The position numbers were made by a program, and so were the translations under genes. From Streptomyces pristinaespiralis (GTDB lineage Bacteria > Actinomycetota > Actinomycetes > Streptomycetales > Streptomycetaceae): a DNA stretch of 64,000 bases. Below are positions 54,124 through 62,348 of this stretch, one piece after another; positions within the stretch are counted from its first letter, which is position 1; each line of letters starts with the position of its first letter. The DNA is taken from the NCBI RefSeq assembly GCF_001278075.1, contig NZ_CP011340.1, positions 8,057,501 through 8,121,500 on the forward strand. Direction: 5' to 3'. The notes beneath the pieces are model-generated. The model did not search any database. It was not told the origin of the DNA and worked only from the letters and a program-made list of their open reading frames with translations.

Positions 54124-54345
54124 GGCGCTCCTTCCAGGGCCCGGCCCGGCCGCGACCGCCGGACGCTCCACGACGGGACACGAGCGGTATCAACGACGGC
54201 CGGTTGTGACGATTCCGCCCGGTTCCTCCAGCAGAACACAGAAGCAGGCCCCGGAGAAGTGCGGCGATGGGTGGCCGTCTGCCTGCGGGACGCAGTCAGC
54301 CCTCGGCGTCCCGAGGGCCGACGAGCGCGGCAGTTGCACACGGTC

Positions 54346-54480
54346 TCAGGCGGTGATCAGGCGGCGGGCCAGGAACCGGGCCATGATCCGGGCCAGGATC
54401 CGGGCCATGGCTTCGGCGACGGGCTGGGCCCGTTCGGCCTGGAGCACGTGGCCGACACCGGGGACGACGTGCCATTGACG
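54346..54480 (-). pseudogene. C-terminal remnant of an alpha/beta hydrolase
   Basis: On the minus strand a frame reads Gln-Trp-His-Val-Val-Pro-Gly-Val-Gly-His-Val-Leu-Gln-Ala-Glu-Arg-Ala-Gln-Pro-Val, followed by Ala-Glu-Ala-Met-Ala-Arg and stop. This is the catalytic-histidine end of a typical alpha/beta hydrolase; the rest of the gene is missing. The tail carries 12-base repeats coding Ala-Arg-Ile-Leu / Ala-Arg-Ile-Met / Ala-Arg-Phe-Leu. It marks a rearrangement border just before the signalling island. Confidence 0.45.
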
Positions 54481-54567
54481 TCGGGGCCGGTGGAGGGGAG
54501 GCGTCACCGGCCACCTCGATTCTGGCGGCGTGTCTTGGTGTGGGTGTGTGGGGCTGTGTATGTCGTG

Positions 54568-56937
54568 TTAGTGGGTGGGGGGTGGGGTGGGGGTGTGTTG
54601 GTGGGGGTGGTTGAGGGCGTTGGTGAGGGTGGTGAGGTGGGGGTGGAGGGTGTTGTGGAGGTGGTTGATGGTGGTGTGGATGTGGTTGTGGTGGTGGGGG
54701 GTGAGGTGGTGGTGGGTGATGAGGTCGGCGGTGTGGGGGGTGAGTTGGTTGAGGAGGTAGAGGTTGGTGAGGTTTTTGAGGTGGGTGTGGGTGGTGGGGT
54801 GGGTGGTGTGGTTGAGGGTGGTGAGGAGGGCGTTGGTGGTGTGGAGGGTGGTGTGGAGGTGGGTCATGGTGAGGGCGGGGTTGGTGGCGTTGTTCCAGCG
54901 GGTGTGGGGGGTGTGGGGGTGGGTGGGGGTGTGGAGGGCTTGTTTGGTGCGGGTGTGCCAGATGTGTTGGGCGTGGTGGAGGAGGTTTTTGAGGTGGGTG
55001 AGGTTGGTGAGGGGGTTGGGGGGGGTGGGGGGGGTGGGGGGTGGGGGTGGGGGGTTGAGGAGGAGGTGGGTGGCGGCTTTGAGGGTGATGAGGAGGTTGT
55101 CGCCTTCGGCGGTGATGGTGCCTTCGAGGTGTTGGGTGTAGTGGGCGAGGGGGTTGTGGGGGTGGAGGGCCCAGGCGCCGCAGCGTTCGCGGCAGGTGGT
55201 GGTGATGGTGCGGGCGTGGTGGGTGGTGAAGGCTTTGGTGAGGGCGGTGAGGTGGTGGGTCTGTTCTTTGGTGGGGGGTGGGTCGGTGGGGTAGCGGGGG
55301 TGGGTGGGGTTGGGGGGTGGGGGGGTGCCGTTGTGGTGGTGGTGGGTGTGGTGGTTGAGGGTGTGGCGGTGCAGGAGGGTGAGGGCGTAGGTGGTGGCGA
55401 GGTGGTCGATGAGGGGGGCGTGGTGGGCGCGGTGGGTGGTGAGGGGGGTGGGGGTGTTGTGGTGGGTGGTGTGGCGGTGGTTGGCGTAGTGGACGGCGAT
55501 GGTGAGGGCGGCGCGGGCGGTGCCGGTGGCGGCGGCGCTCATGCAGAGTTTGCCGAGGGTGACGCGGTCGATGGTGGTGAGGAAACGTTTTTGGGGGTTG
55601 CCGTGGGTGGTGTGGTGGGTGCCGTCGGGGTCGAGGCGGTTGTGGGGGGCCTGGAGGAGGGCGGTGGGGGGGAGGCGGACGTGGGTGAAGGTGGTGATGG
55701 CGTGGTCGACGGGGTGGGGGAGGTGGCGGGGTGGGAGGGGGGTGATGTGGATGCCGGGGTGGAGGCCGTTTTCGTCGTGGAGGGGGGTGAGGAAGAGGTG
55801 GATGCCGCGGTCGGTGCCGTCGTGGGTGATGAGGCGGGCGGCGACGAGGGCGGTTTTGGGGCCTCCGGTGGTGGTGGTGTTGGGCATGAATTTCGCGGCG
55901 CCGGGGGTGGGGGTGTGGAGGGTGAAGCCGCCGGTTTCGGGGTCGTGGTGGGCGGTGGTCTTCAGGTGGGCGGCGTCGTTGCCGTGGGCGAGTTCGGTGA
56001 CGAGGAAGGTGCCGGTGTTGCGCAGGGTGGTGTAGGGGGTGAGGTCGCGGTGTTCGGGGTGGTCGTGGTCGAGGAGGGTGCCGAGGAAGAGGTTGTAGTG
56101 GATGCCGGCGAGGGTGCCCAGGGCGCTGTCGGCGATGCCGGTCCATTCGTGGAGGGCGGCGAGGCGGCGGGGGTCGCGGGCGAGGGCGAGGGGGTCGCCG
56201 GCGGCGGTGGCGTTGAGCAGGCGCAGGCGCTGGTAGGAGCGGGCGGTGCGCTGGGTGGGGGTGAGGTCGTCGTCGTGGGTGAGGAATGCGTCGTGGGTGA
56301 TCAGGGTGCGCCAGGGGGTGTGGATGGTGTCCTGTTCGTCGCCGTCGAACAGCAGGTGGCGCAGTTCGCGGGTGACGGCGTCGGTGGTGGCCTGGTCGGT
56401 GTCGTCGTCGCCGGTGGGCCGGCCGGTGGTGCGGCGGGCGGCGGCGGGCGGCGGCGGGGGGAAGAGGGTGGTGGGTGCGGGGGCGGTGACGGGGGTTATC
56501 GGCGACACCGGTCTACCCACCCCCGCCCCCGTCCCGGTGGCCGTGGCTGTGGCTGTTGCGGCCGCGGTGGCCGTTCCCGTGCCGCCGCCCGCTGCCGCGA
56601 CAGTGCCGCCGCCCGCTGCCGCAAGAGTGCCCGCTGCCGCGAGAGTGCCGCCGGCCGTGACCGCGAGAGTGCCCGCTGACGTGACCGCGAGAGTGCCCCC
56701 CGCCGCGGTCGTGGTGGTGACCGTGGTGGTGCCTGCGGTGGTGACCGTGGTGGTGCCCGTTCCCGTGCCGGTGGTTGCTGTTCCCGTGCCCGTTCGGGTG
56801 GCCCCGTTCGAGCCGGTGCCGGTGCCGGTGCCCGCGTTCGTGCCGGGGGCAGCGTTCGTGCCGGCTCCGGTGGCGGGTGGGGTGGTGGGGGTGTCCTGCC
56901 CGGTGGCGGGGGTGGTGGGCTGGGTCAGCAGGGTCAT
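54568..56937 (-). CDS. aco: Acyl-CoA oxidase, avenolide-type (Aco-like)
   Basis: 789 residues from ATG 56937 (GGGAGAG upstream). Residues 1-150 are low-complexity Thr/Gly/Ala/Val repeats; the oxidase starts near 165. Thr-Glu-Leu-Ala-His-Gly-Asn and Phe-Thr-Leu-His-Thr-Pro-Thr-Pro-Gly-Ala-Ala-Lys-Phe match the FAD/substrate motifs of acyl-CoA oxidases, as does Val-His-Tyr-Ala-Asn-His-Arg. The C-terminal 250 residues are extreme in His/Thr/Pro/Leu because the coding strand is almost all C and A. Aco of S. avermitilis is needed for the butenolide signal avenolide; here too it is divergent from a receptor gene, with ARE-like sites between. Confidence 0.8.
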   Translation of the reverse strand: MTLLTQPTTPATGQDTPTTPPATGAGTNAAPGTNAGTGTGTGSNGATRTGTGTATTGTGTGTTTVTTAGTTTVTTTTAAGGTLAVTSAGTLAVTAGGTLAAAGTLAAAGGGTVAAAGGGTGTATAAATATATATGTGAGVGRPVSPITPVTAPAPTTLFPPPPPAAARRTTGRPTGDDDTDQATTDAVTRELRHLLFDGDEQDTIHTPWRTLITHDAFLTHDDDLTPTQRTARSYQRLRLLNATAAGDPLALARDPRRLAALHEWTGIADSALGTLAGIHYNLFLGTLLDHDHPEHRDLTPYTTLRNTGTFLVTELAHGNDAAHLKTTAHHDPETGGFTLHTPTPGAAKFMPNTTTTGGPKTALVAARLITHDGTDRGIHLFLTPLHDENGLHPGIHITPLPPRHLPHPVDHAITTFTHVRLPPTALLQAPHNRLDPDGTHHTTHGNPQKRFLTTIDRVTLGKLCMSAAATGTARAALTIAVHYANHRHTTHHNTPTPLTTHRAHHAPLIDHLATTYALTLLHRHTLNHHTHHHHNGTPPPPNPTHPRYPTDPPPTKEQTHHLTALTKAFTTHHARTITTTCRERCGAWALHPHNPLAHYTQHLEGTITAEGDNLLITLKAATHLLLNPPPPPPTPPTPPNPLTNLTHLKNLLHHAQHIWHTRTKQALHTPTHPHTPHTRWNNATNPALTMTHLHTTLHTTNALLTTLNHTTHPTTHTHLKNLTNLYLLNQLTPHTADLITHHHLTPHHHNHIHTTINHLHNTLHPHLTTLTNALNHPHQHTPTPPPTH

Positions 56938-56992
56938 GGCCTCTCCCGTGGGATAGGGGTCGTCCGGTGGTCTAGGGATGCGCAGGGCCCCA

Positions 56993-57019
56993 AAGATACG
57001 TACCCACCGGTTTTGTTTT
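56993..57019. promoter_or_regulatory. ARE-like element before aco
   Basis: GATACGTACCCACCGGTTTT and the following GTTTT: arrangement of the ScbR/ArpA-type autoregulatory element (GATACNNACC, then CCGGTTT). It lies 56 bases upstream of the acyl-CoA oxidase start. Confidence 0.7.
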
Positions 57020-57125
57020 CAAGGCGTTGAGCGGGTTTCAGGGTGACGTGCGTCACACTCGAGGGCTGTGGTGACGGCATATGCCGGGTTCCACTGCTGG
57101 TCGGACGCGATCATTCCGCTTGAAA

Positions 57126-57170
57126 GGGACCTTTGGGTCCCGTAACTAAAACCGCCATGGTGGTTTGGTT
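57126..57170. promoter_or_regulatory. Hairpin followed by palindromic ARE-like element
   Basis: GGGACC, TTTG, GGTCCC at 57126-57141 is a small inverted repeat. At 57144-57170 the palindrome AAACCGCCATGGTGGTTT, flanked by AACTA and GGTT, has the AAACC/GGTTT half-sites of AREs. Middle of the aco/receptor intergenic region. Confidence 0.55.
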
Positions 57171-57247
57171 GCGGAGTGTTTACGGGTCGGTGCACGGTGA
57201 CGGGGCCGAGGTGCGGTCACGGGCTGGCCGTAGGGCGCTGGGCTGCT

Positions 57248-57274
57248 AAGATACGAACCCGCCGGTTTCTTTTC
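57248..57274. promoter_or_regulatory. ARE-like element before the receptor gene
   Basis: AAGATACGAACCCGCCGGTT followed by TCTTTTC. Same sequence plan as the site before aco (AAGATACG-AACC-CCGGTTT). About 35 bases before the receptor start, suited to autorepression. Confidence 0.72.
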
Positions 57275-57305
57275 GTTGAGTGCGGGGATGTCGGAGGTGG
57301 TGGTG

Positions 57306-57992
57306 ATGGCGCGGCAGGAGCGGGCCGTGAGGACGCGGCGGGCGATTTTGGTGGCGGCGGCCGAGGTGTTCGACGAGGTCGGTTACGAGGCGGCGACCAT
57401 CTCCGAGATCCTCAAGCGGTCGGGTCTGACGAAGGGGGCGTTGTATTTCCACTTCGCCTCGAAGGAGGAGCTGGCGCAGGGGGTGCTGGCGGAGCAGGTC
57501 CACGCGTTGCCGGACCTGCCTGAGGGTGAGTTGATGCTGCAGACGGCGGTGGACCGGGCGCTTTTGCTGGCGCATCTGCTGCGCCGGGACACCGGGGACC
57601 CGATCGTGCGGGGCAGTGTGCGGCTGACGGTGGAGCAGGGGGCGCTGCGGGACGGGCTGGACCGTCGGGTGCCGATGCAGGCGTGGATGGAGCAGACGCA
57701 GGATCTGTTCGAGCAGGCGCAGGCGGCGGGGGAGATCCTGCCGCACGTGGATCTGGTGGGGGCGGCCAAGACGTTCGTGGGCGCGTTCACCGGGGTGCAG
57801 GTGCTGTCGAACATCATGACCGGCCGGCAGGACATGACCGAACGGGTCGCCGATCTGTACCGGTTCCTGATGACGGCGATCGCGGTGCCCGGGGTGCTGG
57901 TACGCCTGGACTTCTCTCCCGGCCGCGGTGTCCTTGCCTACGAAGAGGCCGTCCGCCGCCGCGACGCGGCCCCCCAGCCCGCCGCCCACTGA
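57306..57992 (+). CDS. Gamma-butyrolactone/butenolide receptor-like TetR regulator (ScbR/AvaR1 type)
   Basis: 228 residues. ATG 57306 is preferred (GGAGG 9 bases upstream and Met-Ala-Arg-Gln-Glu-Arg-Ala start like ArpA/ScbR proteins). HTH: Ile-Leu-Val-Ala-Ala-Ala-Glu-Val-Phe, Ile-Ser-Glu-Ile-Leu-Lys-Arg-Ser-Gly-Leu-Thr-Lys-Gly-Ala-Leu-Tyr-Phe-His-Phe. The Gly-Leu-Thr-Lys-Gly-Ala-Leu-Tyr-Phe-His-Phe recognition region is diagnostic of butyrolactone receptors, and the ligand domain keeps the tryptophan in Gln-Ala-Trp-Met-Glu. Probably represses aco, itself and downstream regulators until the signal binds. Confidence 0.88.
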   Translation: MARQERAVRTRRAILVAAAEVFDEVGYEAATISEILKRSGLTKGALYFHFASKEELAQGVLAEQVHALPDLPEGELMLQTAVDRALLLAHLLRRDTGDPIVRGSVRLTVEQGALRDGLDRRVPMQAWMEQTQDLFEQAQAAGEILPHVDLVGAAKTFVGAFTGVQVLSNIMTGRQDMTERVADLYRFLMTAIAVPGVLVRLDFSPGRGVLAYEEAVRRRDAAPQPAAH

Positions 57993-59446
57993 CCCACCCC
58001 ACCCACCCGCCCCTTCTTCTCCCGTCTTCCTTGCCGCCGTCCGGACCCCCGGGCGGCCGCCGTCGTTTCGTCCCGCACCGCCCACCGGCCGGGCCTGGGG
58101 GCGGCCGTGTCTTCGTTGTGTTCCGGTCTGGGCCGCGCCCCATGCTTGGGGGCGGCCGTGTCTTCGTGCCTTCGCTCCGCCGGCCACGCCCCGGGAGGGG
58201 CCGGGGTTGCTTCGCCGTCCGGGATCCCCGGGCGGCCGCGGTCATTTGGTCCCGCACCCGCCCACCGGCCACGGAGGCGGCAGCGGTCATGCACCCGCCC
58301 ACCGGCCGGGCCTGGGGGCGGCCGTGTCTTCGTTGTGTCCCGGCCTGGGCCGCGCCCCATGGGCTTGGAGGGCGGCCGTGTCTTCGTGCCTCCGCTCCGC
58401 CGGCCATGCCCCGGGCGGGGCCGGGGTTGTGGGCATTTCCCGGTCCGCCGCTGTCGTGGTGTCGGCCTGCCCGCCTGCGGGCCGGTTTGTGGGCGTCTTC
58501 CCGACGGGTGCGGCAGTTTCGCCGTGCTCGCGGCTGCTGTGCCCGGTCCGGGGCCGGTCTTGCGGGCTGTACCTGCGGTCCTGTGGCGTCGCCGTCGTGC
58601 CTCGGGCTTCGTGGTGGCGGAGCGTCGTGGTGGGGCCGGGCTGCTCCAGGGTCCGTGCCTTGTTCCTCCGGTCTTCGGGCGGGCCGTTCCCGCTCCCGGC
58701 CGCGTGCACGGCCGGCTCCCTTGGGCGGGTCGTGCGCGGCTTGTTCGCCGTTGGCCCGTGTCCCGGCCGGAGGGTCTGTCCGGGGCGCTGAGGCCCGCGT
58801 GTTCGCCGCCTGCCGCGTACCGGGGCCGTCTTGGCCGCGTCACCGTTGTCGGGCCTGTGCGCCGGCGTAGCGGCCTGGCGACACCGCCGCTGCACCGCCT
58901 GTTGGGCCTTTTGGTCCGGGCGCGCTCTGGTGTCGGCGCGGCAGCGGGCCGCCGTGCCGGCAGGCGGCCTCCGGCCGCGAGCGCCCGCCGTGGCCTGTGT
59001 CGTGTCTCGGGGCTGGAACACCCGGGGGAGTCCGTTCCTGCAGGGTGGTGTGTCCGTGCGGCCGGTCCCGGGGGTGGGCGCGGCTGCGCCGCGTCCACCA
59101 ACCCGCCCGCCCCGCACAGCTCGAGAGTTCCGCCCGCCGTCCCGCCGTCCCGCCCGTCCCGCACGGTTCGCACAGCTCGAGGGTCCGCCCGCCGTACCAC
59201 TCCGTACCGCCGCGTCCCGCCGTCCCGCTGTCCTGCTGTTCCTGCTGTGTCGGCCCGGTGGGGTCCTGGGCTGCGCCGCACCGGCCGGTCTGTCGTCCGG
59301 TCGCCCCTGGGGGTCGGGGCCCGGGGCGCCGGGACCTTGGGGTCGGGGGGTGGGGGTGGGGTGCGGGGGTGCGGGGGTGGGCAGGGTGGCGGTGCGCGCC
59401 GTGGGGCGCGGGTTCCGAGGGAGCCTGGACGGAAGGGGAGTTGGCC
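57993..59446. other. 1.45-kb intergenic region with tandem repeats
   Basis: No gene with supported start, motifs or codon pattern was found between the receptor and P450 genes. The region is very G+C-rich and has imperfect duplications at 58037-58430 and a 26-base pair of direct repeats (CGCACAGCTCGAG type) at 59113 and 59169. It may be decayed sequence or a non-coding spacer. Confidence 0.55.
58037..58430. repeat. Imperfect tandem duplication
   Basis: Unit A 58037-58210 and unit B 58215-58430 align over their whole length with scattered changes; unit B has a 37-base insertion at 58271-58307 that copies CCCGCCCACCGGCC. Each unit itself holds GGCGGCCGTGTCTTCGT twice, so this 17-mer occurs four times. 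Confidence 0.8.
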
Positions 59447-60766
59447 ATGGAGATCGACACGGACGTGGATGTGGACGTGGATGTGGATGTGGAGTCGGGT
59501 GGGGAGTCGGTGGGGTGTCCGTACGCGCTCGATGTGACGGGGCGTGATCTGGCGGGAGAGGCGGCCATGCTGCGGGAGCGGGGGCCGGCCGCGCGGGTGA
59601 TGCTGCCCGGCGGGGTGCGGGCGTGGGCGGTGACCGGACACGAGCCGCTCAAGCGGCTGTTGACGGACAGACGGGTCTCCAAGGACGCGGGCCGGCACTG
59701 GCCGGCGTTCGTCGAGGGGCGGATCACGCCGCAGTGGCCGCTGTACCACTGGGTGTCGGCCCCCACGATGCTGTTCGCCTACGGGGAGGAACACACCCGG
59801 CTGCGGCGGCTGGTGGCCGGGGCGTTCACCGCGCGCCGCAGCCGGGAACTGGCGCCGCGGATCGAACGGATCACCGCCGCCCTGCTGGACGAGATGACCC
59901 CCACCGCCCCCACCGGTGCCGATGGCGGTGAGGGGGTGGTGGATCTGCGGACGGCGTTCGCGAAACTGCTGCCGATGCGGGTGATCTGTGAACTGTTCGG
60001 TGTCGAAGGACCCGACCGGCAGGCCCTGTGCGCGGCGATCGACACCACTCTGGGCACCTCGGTACCGGCCGACGAGATGGCCCGGGCCCAGGACCGGGTG
60101 ACCGAACTGCTGGCCGCGCTGGTCGCCCGCCGGCGCGCCGAGCCCGGCCCCGACCTGACCTCCGCGCTGATCGCCGCCCGCGACGGCGGGGAACGGCTGA
60201 GCGAACAGGAACTGATCTCGACCCTGAACCTGATGATCGGCGCCGGCCAGGAGACCACCAGCAACCTGATCAGCAACGCGGTCGCCGCCCTGCTCTCCCG
60301 GCCCGCCCAGCTCGAACACCTGCGCGCGGGCCGCGCCGACTGGCCCGACGTGATCGCCGAGACCCTGCGCACCCACAACCCCGCCGCCTACATCCCCCTG
60401 CGCTACGCCGTCGAGGACATCGACCTGGACGGCGTCCTCATCCGCAAGGGCGACGTGATCATCGTGTCCTTCGCCGCCGCGGGCCTGGACCCCGCCCGGC
60501 ACGGCAAGGACGCCGACACCTTCGACCTGCTGCGCCCGCACGGCGAGAGCGTCGCCTTCGGCCACGGCGTCCACTACTGCCTGGGCGCCCCGCTGGCCCG
60601 CCTGGAAGCCACCATCGCCCTGTCCGCGCTCTTCGCCCGCTTCCCCGGCATACGCCTGGCCCGCCCGGTCGGCGACCTGCAGCCCCTCGAGTCGTTCATC
60701 ATCAGCGGCTACCGCACCCTGCCCGTCCACCTCGGACCCCCCACCACCACACCGGCCACCCCCTGA
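59447..60766 (+). CDS. Cytochrome P450, avenolide Cyp17 / tylosin Orf18*-like context
   Basis: 439 residues from ATG 59447 (GGGGAG upstream). I-helix Gly-Ala-Gly-Gln-Glu-Thr-Thr, ExxR as Glu-Thr-Leu-Arg, and heme loop [10 protein letters not shown] with Cys378 are all present, so a working P450 is expected. Residues 3-16 are a repeated Asp-Val acidic tail coded by a GTGGAT-type DNA repeat. A P450 beside aco and a receptor gene matches the avenolide locus, where the P450 hydroxylates the signal precursor; that role here is inferred from context. Confidence 0.85.
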   Translation: MEIDTDVDVDVDVDVESGGESVGCPYALDVTGRDLAGEAAMLRERGPAARVMLPGGVRAWAVTGHEPLKRLLTDRRVSKDAGRHWPAFVEGRITPQWPLYHWVSAPTMLFAYGEEHTRLRRLVAGAFTARRSRELAPRIERITAALLDEMTPTAPTGADGGEGVVDLRTAFAKLLPMRVICELFGVEGPDRQALCAAIDTTLGTSVPADEMARAQDRVTELLAALVARRRAEPGPDLTSALIAARDGGERLSEQELISTLNLMIGAGQETTSNLISNAVAALLSRPAQLEHLRAGRADWPDVIAETLRTHNPAAYIPLRYAVEDIDLDGVLIRKGDVIIVSFAAAGLDPARHGKDADTFDLLRPHGESVAFGHGVHYCLGAPLARLEATIALSALFARFPGIRLARPVGDLQPLESFIISGYRTLPVHLGPPTTTPATP

Positions 60767-61276
60767 CCCGCCACACCGACCCCTGACCTCGTCCGGGGGC
60801 CGGGCCTGCGAACCCCTGACGAGGCCCGCCCCGGACCGCGCCCCCGGCACCGGACCGGGCGGGCCTGCGATCCCTGACGAGGCCGGACCGGGCCCGCCCC
60901 CGACCGGCCGGGCCCTGCCCCCCGGGACAGGCCGGGCCTGCCCGGGGGCAGGGCCCGCGCCGCGGCCCCCGGGACAGGCCCGCGCCCGGACTCTTCGCCG
61001 CGCCCCGGGGGTTGACCGCCGGCCCCGCCGCCCCGATGCCCCGCGGTGCGGCGGGTGCGGCGGGGCCGTGCCCGTCCCGGGGCCGTGCCTGTCCCAGGGG
61101 TGCGGGTGCGGGTGCGGGTGCGGTCCCGGGCGTCGGGGCGGGTGCGTGGTCCCCGGGACACACGGCCCCGTCCCCGGGGGGCCGTCTGTCCCGGTTCCCG
61201 GCCCCGTGCGCGGGGTGCGGGGCGGGTGGCCAGGGGCGGAGCGGGCGGGGATGCAGCGGAATCCCCTCACCCACTT
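60767..61276. other. GC-rich intergenic region
   Basis: 510 bases, almost all G and C, with many short repeats of GGCCGGGCCTG and CCCGGGACAGGCC type. No gene seen. It ends in the ARE at 61277-61298. Confidence 0.5.
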
Positions 61277-61298
61277 ACAAACCGCGTAAGCGGTTTGT
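61277..61298. promoter_or_regulatory. Palindromic ARE before the second TetR gene
   Basis: ACAAACCGC, GTAA, GCGGTTTGT: perfect 9-base arms, the most symmetric ARE-like site of the window. It lies about 145 bases before ATG 61442. Confidence 0.78.
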
Positions 61299-61441
61299 TA
61301 ATCTTGGGTGTCGTCCCGCGGCCGGTGGGGGAGCGGGGCATGGCGTGTGCCGCCCGGTGTCCGGGTCTCCGCCGTGCGGGGTGAGCGCAAGGGGCGGGGC
61401 GTGTGTGCGGTCCGCCGTCCGTCAGTGAGGGGATCGCTGCG

Positions 61442-62065
61442 ATGGTCAAGCAGGAGCGTGCGGCCCGCACGCGGCAGGCGCTGGTGCGTGCCGCGGCCGA
61501 AGTGTTCGCGCGGGAGGGGTTCGCGCCCGCTTCGCTGGCCGTCATCAGTGCCCGGGCCGGGGTCAGCAACGGGGCGCTGCACTTCCACTTCGAGAACAAG
61601 AACGCGCTGGCGCGGGCGGTGGAGCAGGAGGCGGCCGAGCGGCTGGGTGTGATCATCGCGCCCGGTCCGGTGCTGCCGGGCGGGGCGCTGCAGGCGCTGG
61701 TGGACGCCACCCATGTGCTGATGGGCGCGCTGGCCGACGACGTGGTGGTGCGGGCCGGGTTCGACCTGAGCGCGGACCCGTCCCGGCCCGGCGGCCCGGA
61801 CCTGCGCGGGGTGTGGCGGGGCTGGGTCGAGCGGATGCTGCACGACGCCGAGCGGGAGGGCCACCTGGCCGAGGGCCTGTCCTCGCGCGGTGCCGCGCCG
61901 GCCGTCGTCGCGGCCACCGTCGGCTTCGAGGTGCTGGGCGCCGCGGACCGCGAATGGCTGTCCGCATGCAAGATCACCGGCTTCTGGGAGTTGATGCTGC
62001 CCCGCCTCGCCCCCGGCCTGCCCATCGTCCCCGCCGGCCCGCACGGCACCCCCACCCCCCAATAG
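61442..62065 (+). CDS. Pseudo-receptor-type TetR regulator (AvaR2/ScbR2/TylQ class)
   Basis: 207 residues from ATG 61442 (GAGGGG 9 bases upstream). Starts Met-Val-Lys-Gln-Glu-Arg-Ala-Ala-Arg-Thr-Arg-Gln-Ala-Leu, with HTH Leu-Ala-Val-Ile-Ser-Ala-Arg-Ala-Gly-Val-Ser-Asn-Gly-Ala-Leu-His-Phe-His-Phe. The Val-Ser-Asn-Gly-Ala-Leu-His-Phe-His-Phe form, instead of Leu-Thr-Lys-Gly-Ala-Leu-Tyr-Phe, is typical of ScbR2/TylQ/JadR2 pseudo-receptors, which often sense antibiotics rather than butyrolactones. Probably represses the following SARP gene. Confidence 0.85.
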   Translation: MVKQERAARTRQALVRAAAEVFAREGFAPASLAVISARAGVSNGALHFHFENKNALARAVEQEAAERLGVIIAPGPVLPGGALQALVDATHVLMGALADDVVVRAGFDLSADPSRPGGPDLRGVWRGWVERMLHDAEREGHLAEGLSSRGAAPAVVAATVGFEVLGAADREWLSACKITGFWELMLPRLAPGLPIVPAGPHGTPTPQ

Positions 62066-62226
62066 CAGACCACCCGCCCTGTTTCCTGTGGCGCCCGTCC
62101 GGACGCCAGCCTCCACCCGACCGCCCGCACCACCCCCTTACGCCCCGTTTTCGCCCCACTCCGGTCGGGCCGTTCGGATGCGGCGGCGCGAAACACCTCC
62201 CAGAAAACAGCACGAGCGGTCTTGTA

Positions 62227-62255
62227 TTGACAAACCGTCCGTCCTGTTTTTTACT
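62227..62255 (+). promoter_or_regulatory. SARP promoter overlapped by an ARE
   Basis: TTGACA at 62227-62232 is a good -35; a T-rich -10 region follows 17 bases later. The ARE-like sequence ACAAACCGTCCGTCCTGTTT fills the spacer (62230-62252), so a bound receptor would block RNA polymerase. About 95 bases before the SARP start. Confidence 0.65.
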
Positions 62256-62348
62256 CGGTGGTGTCCGGCTGCTCACGCGGGCCGGGTGTGCTGCGGCCGG
62301 CGTGCTGCGGTGAAGGCGTGTGCGTGATTTCGACACAGGGGAGACGGC

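Noticed and set aside
54115..56679. 854-codon plus-strand frame rich in Gly, Val and Glu opposite aco
   Set aside because: Product of the G/T-rich strand; contains no domain, whereas the minus strand keeps acyl-CoA oxidase motifs.
57938..61270. 1110-codon minus-strand frame over the repeat gap and P450 gene
   Set aside because: Low-complexity Gly/Arg/Pro sequence antisense to a complete P450; no motif or ribosome binding site.
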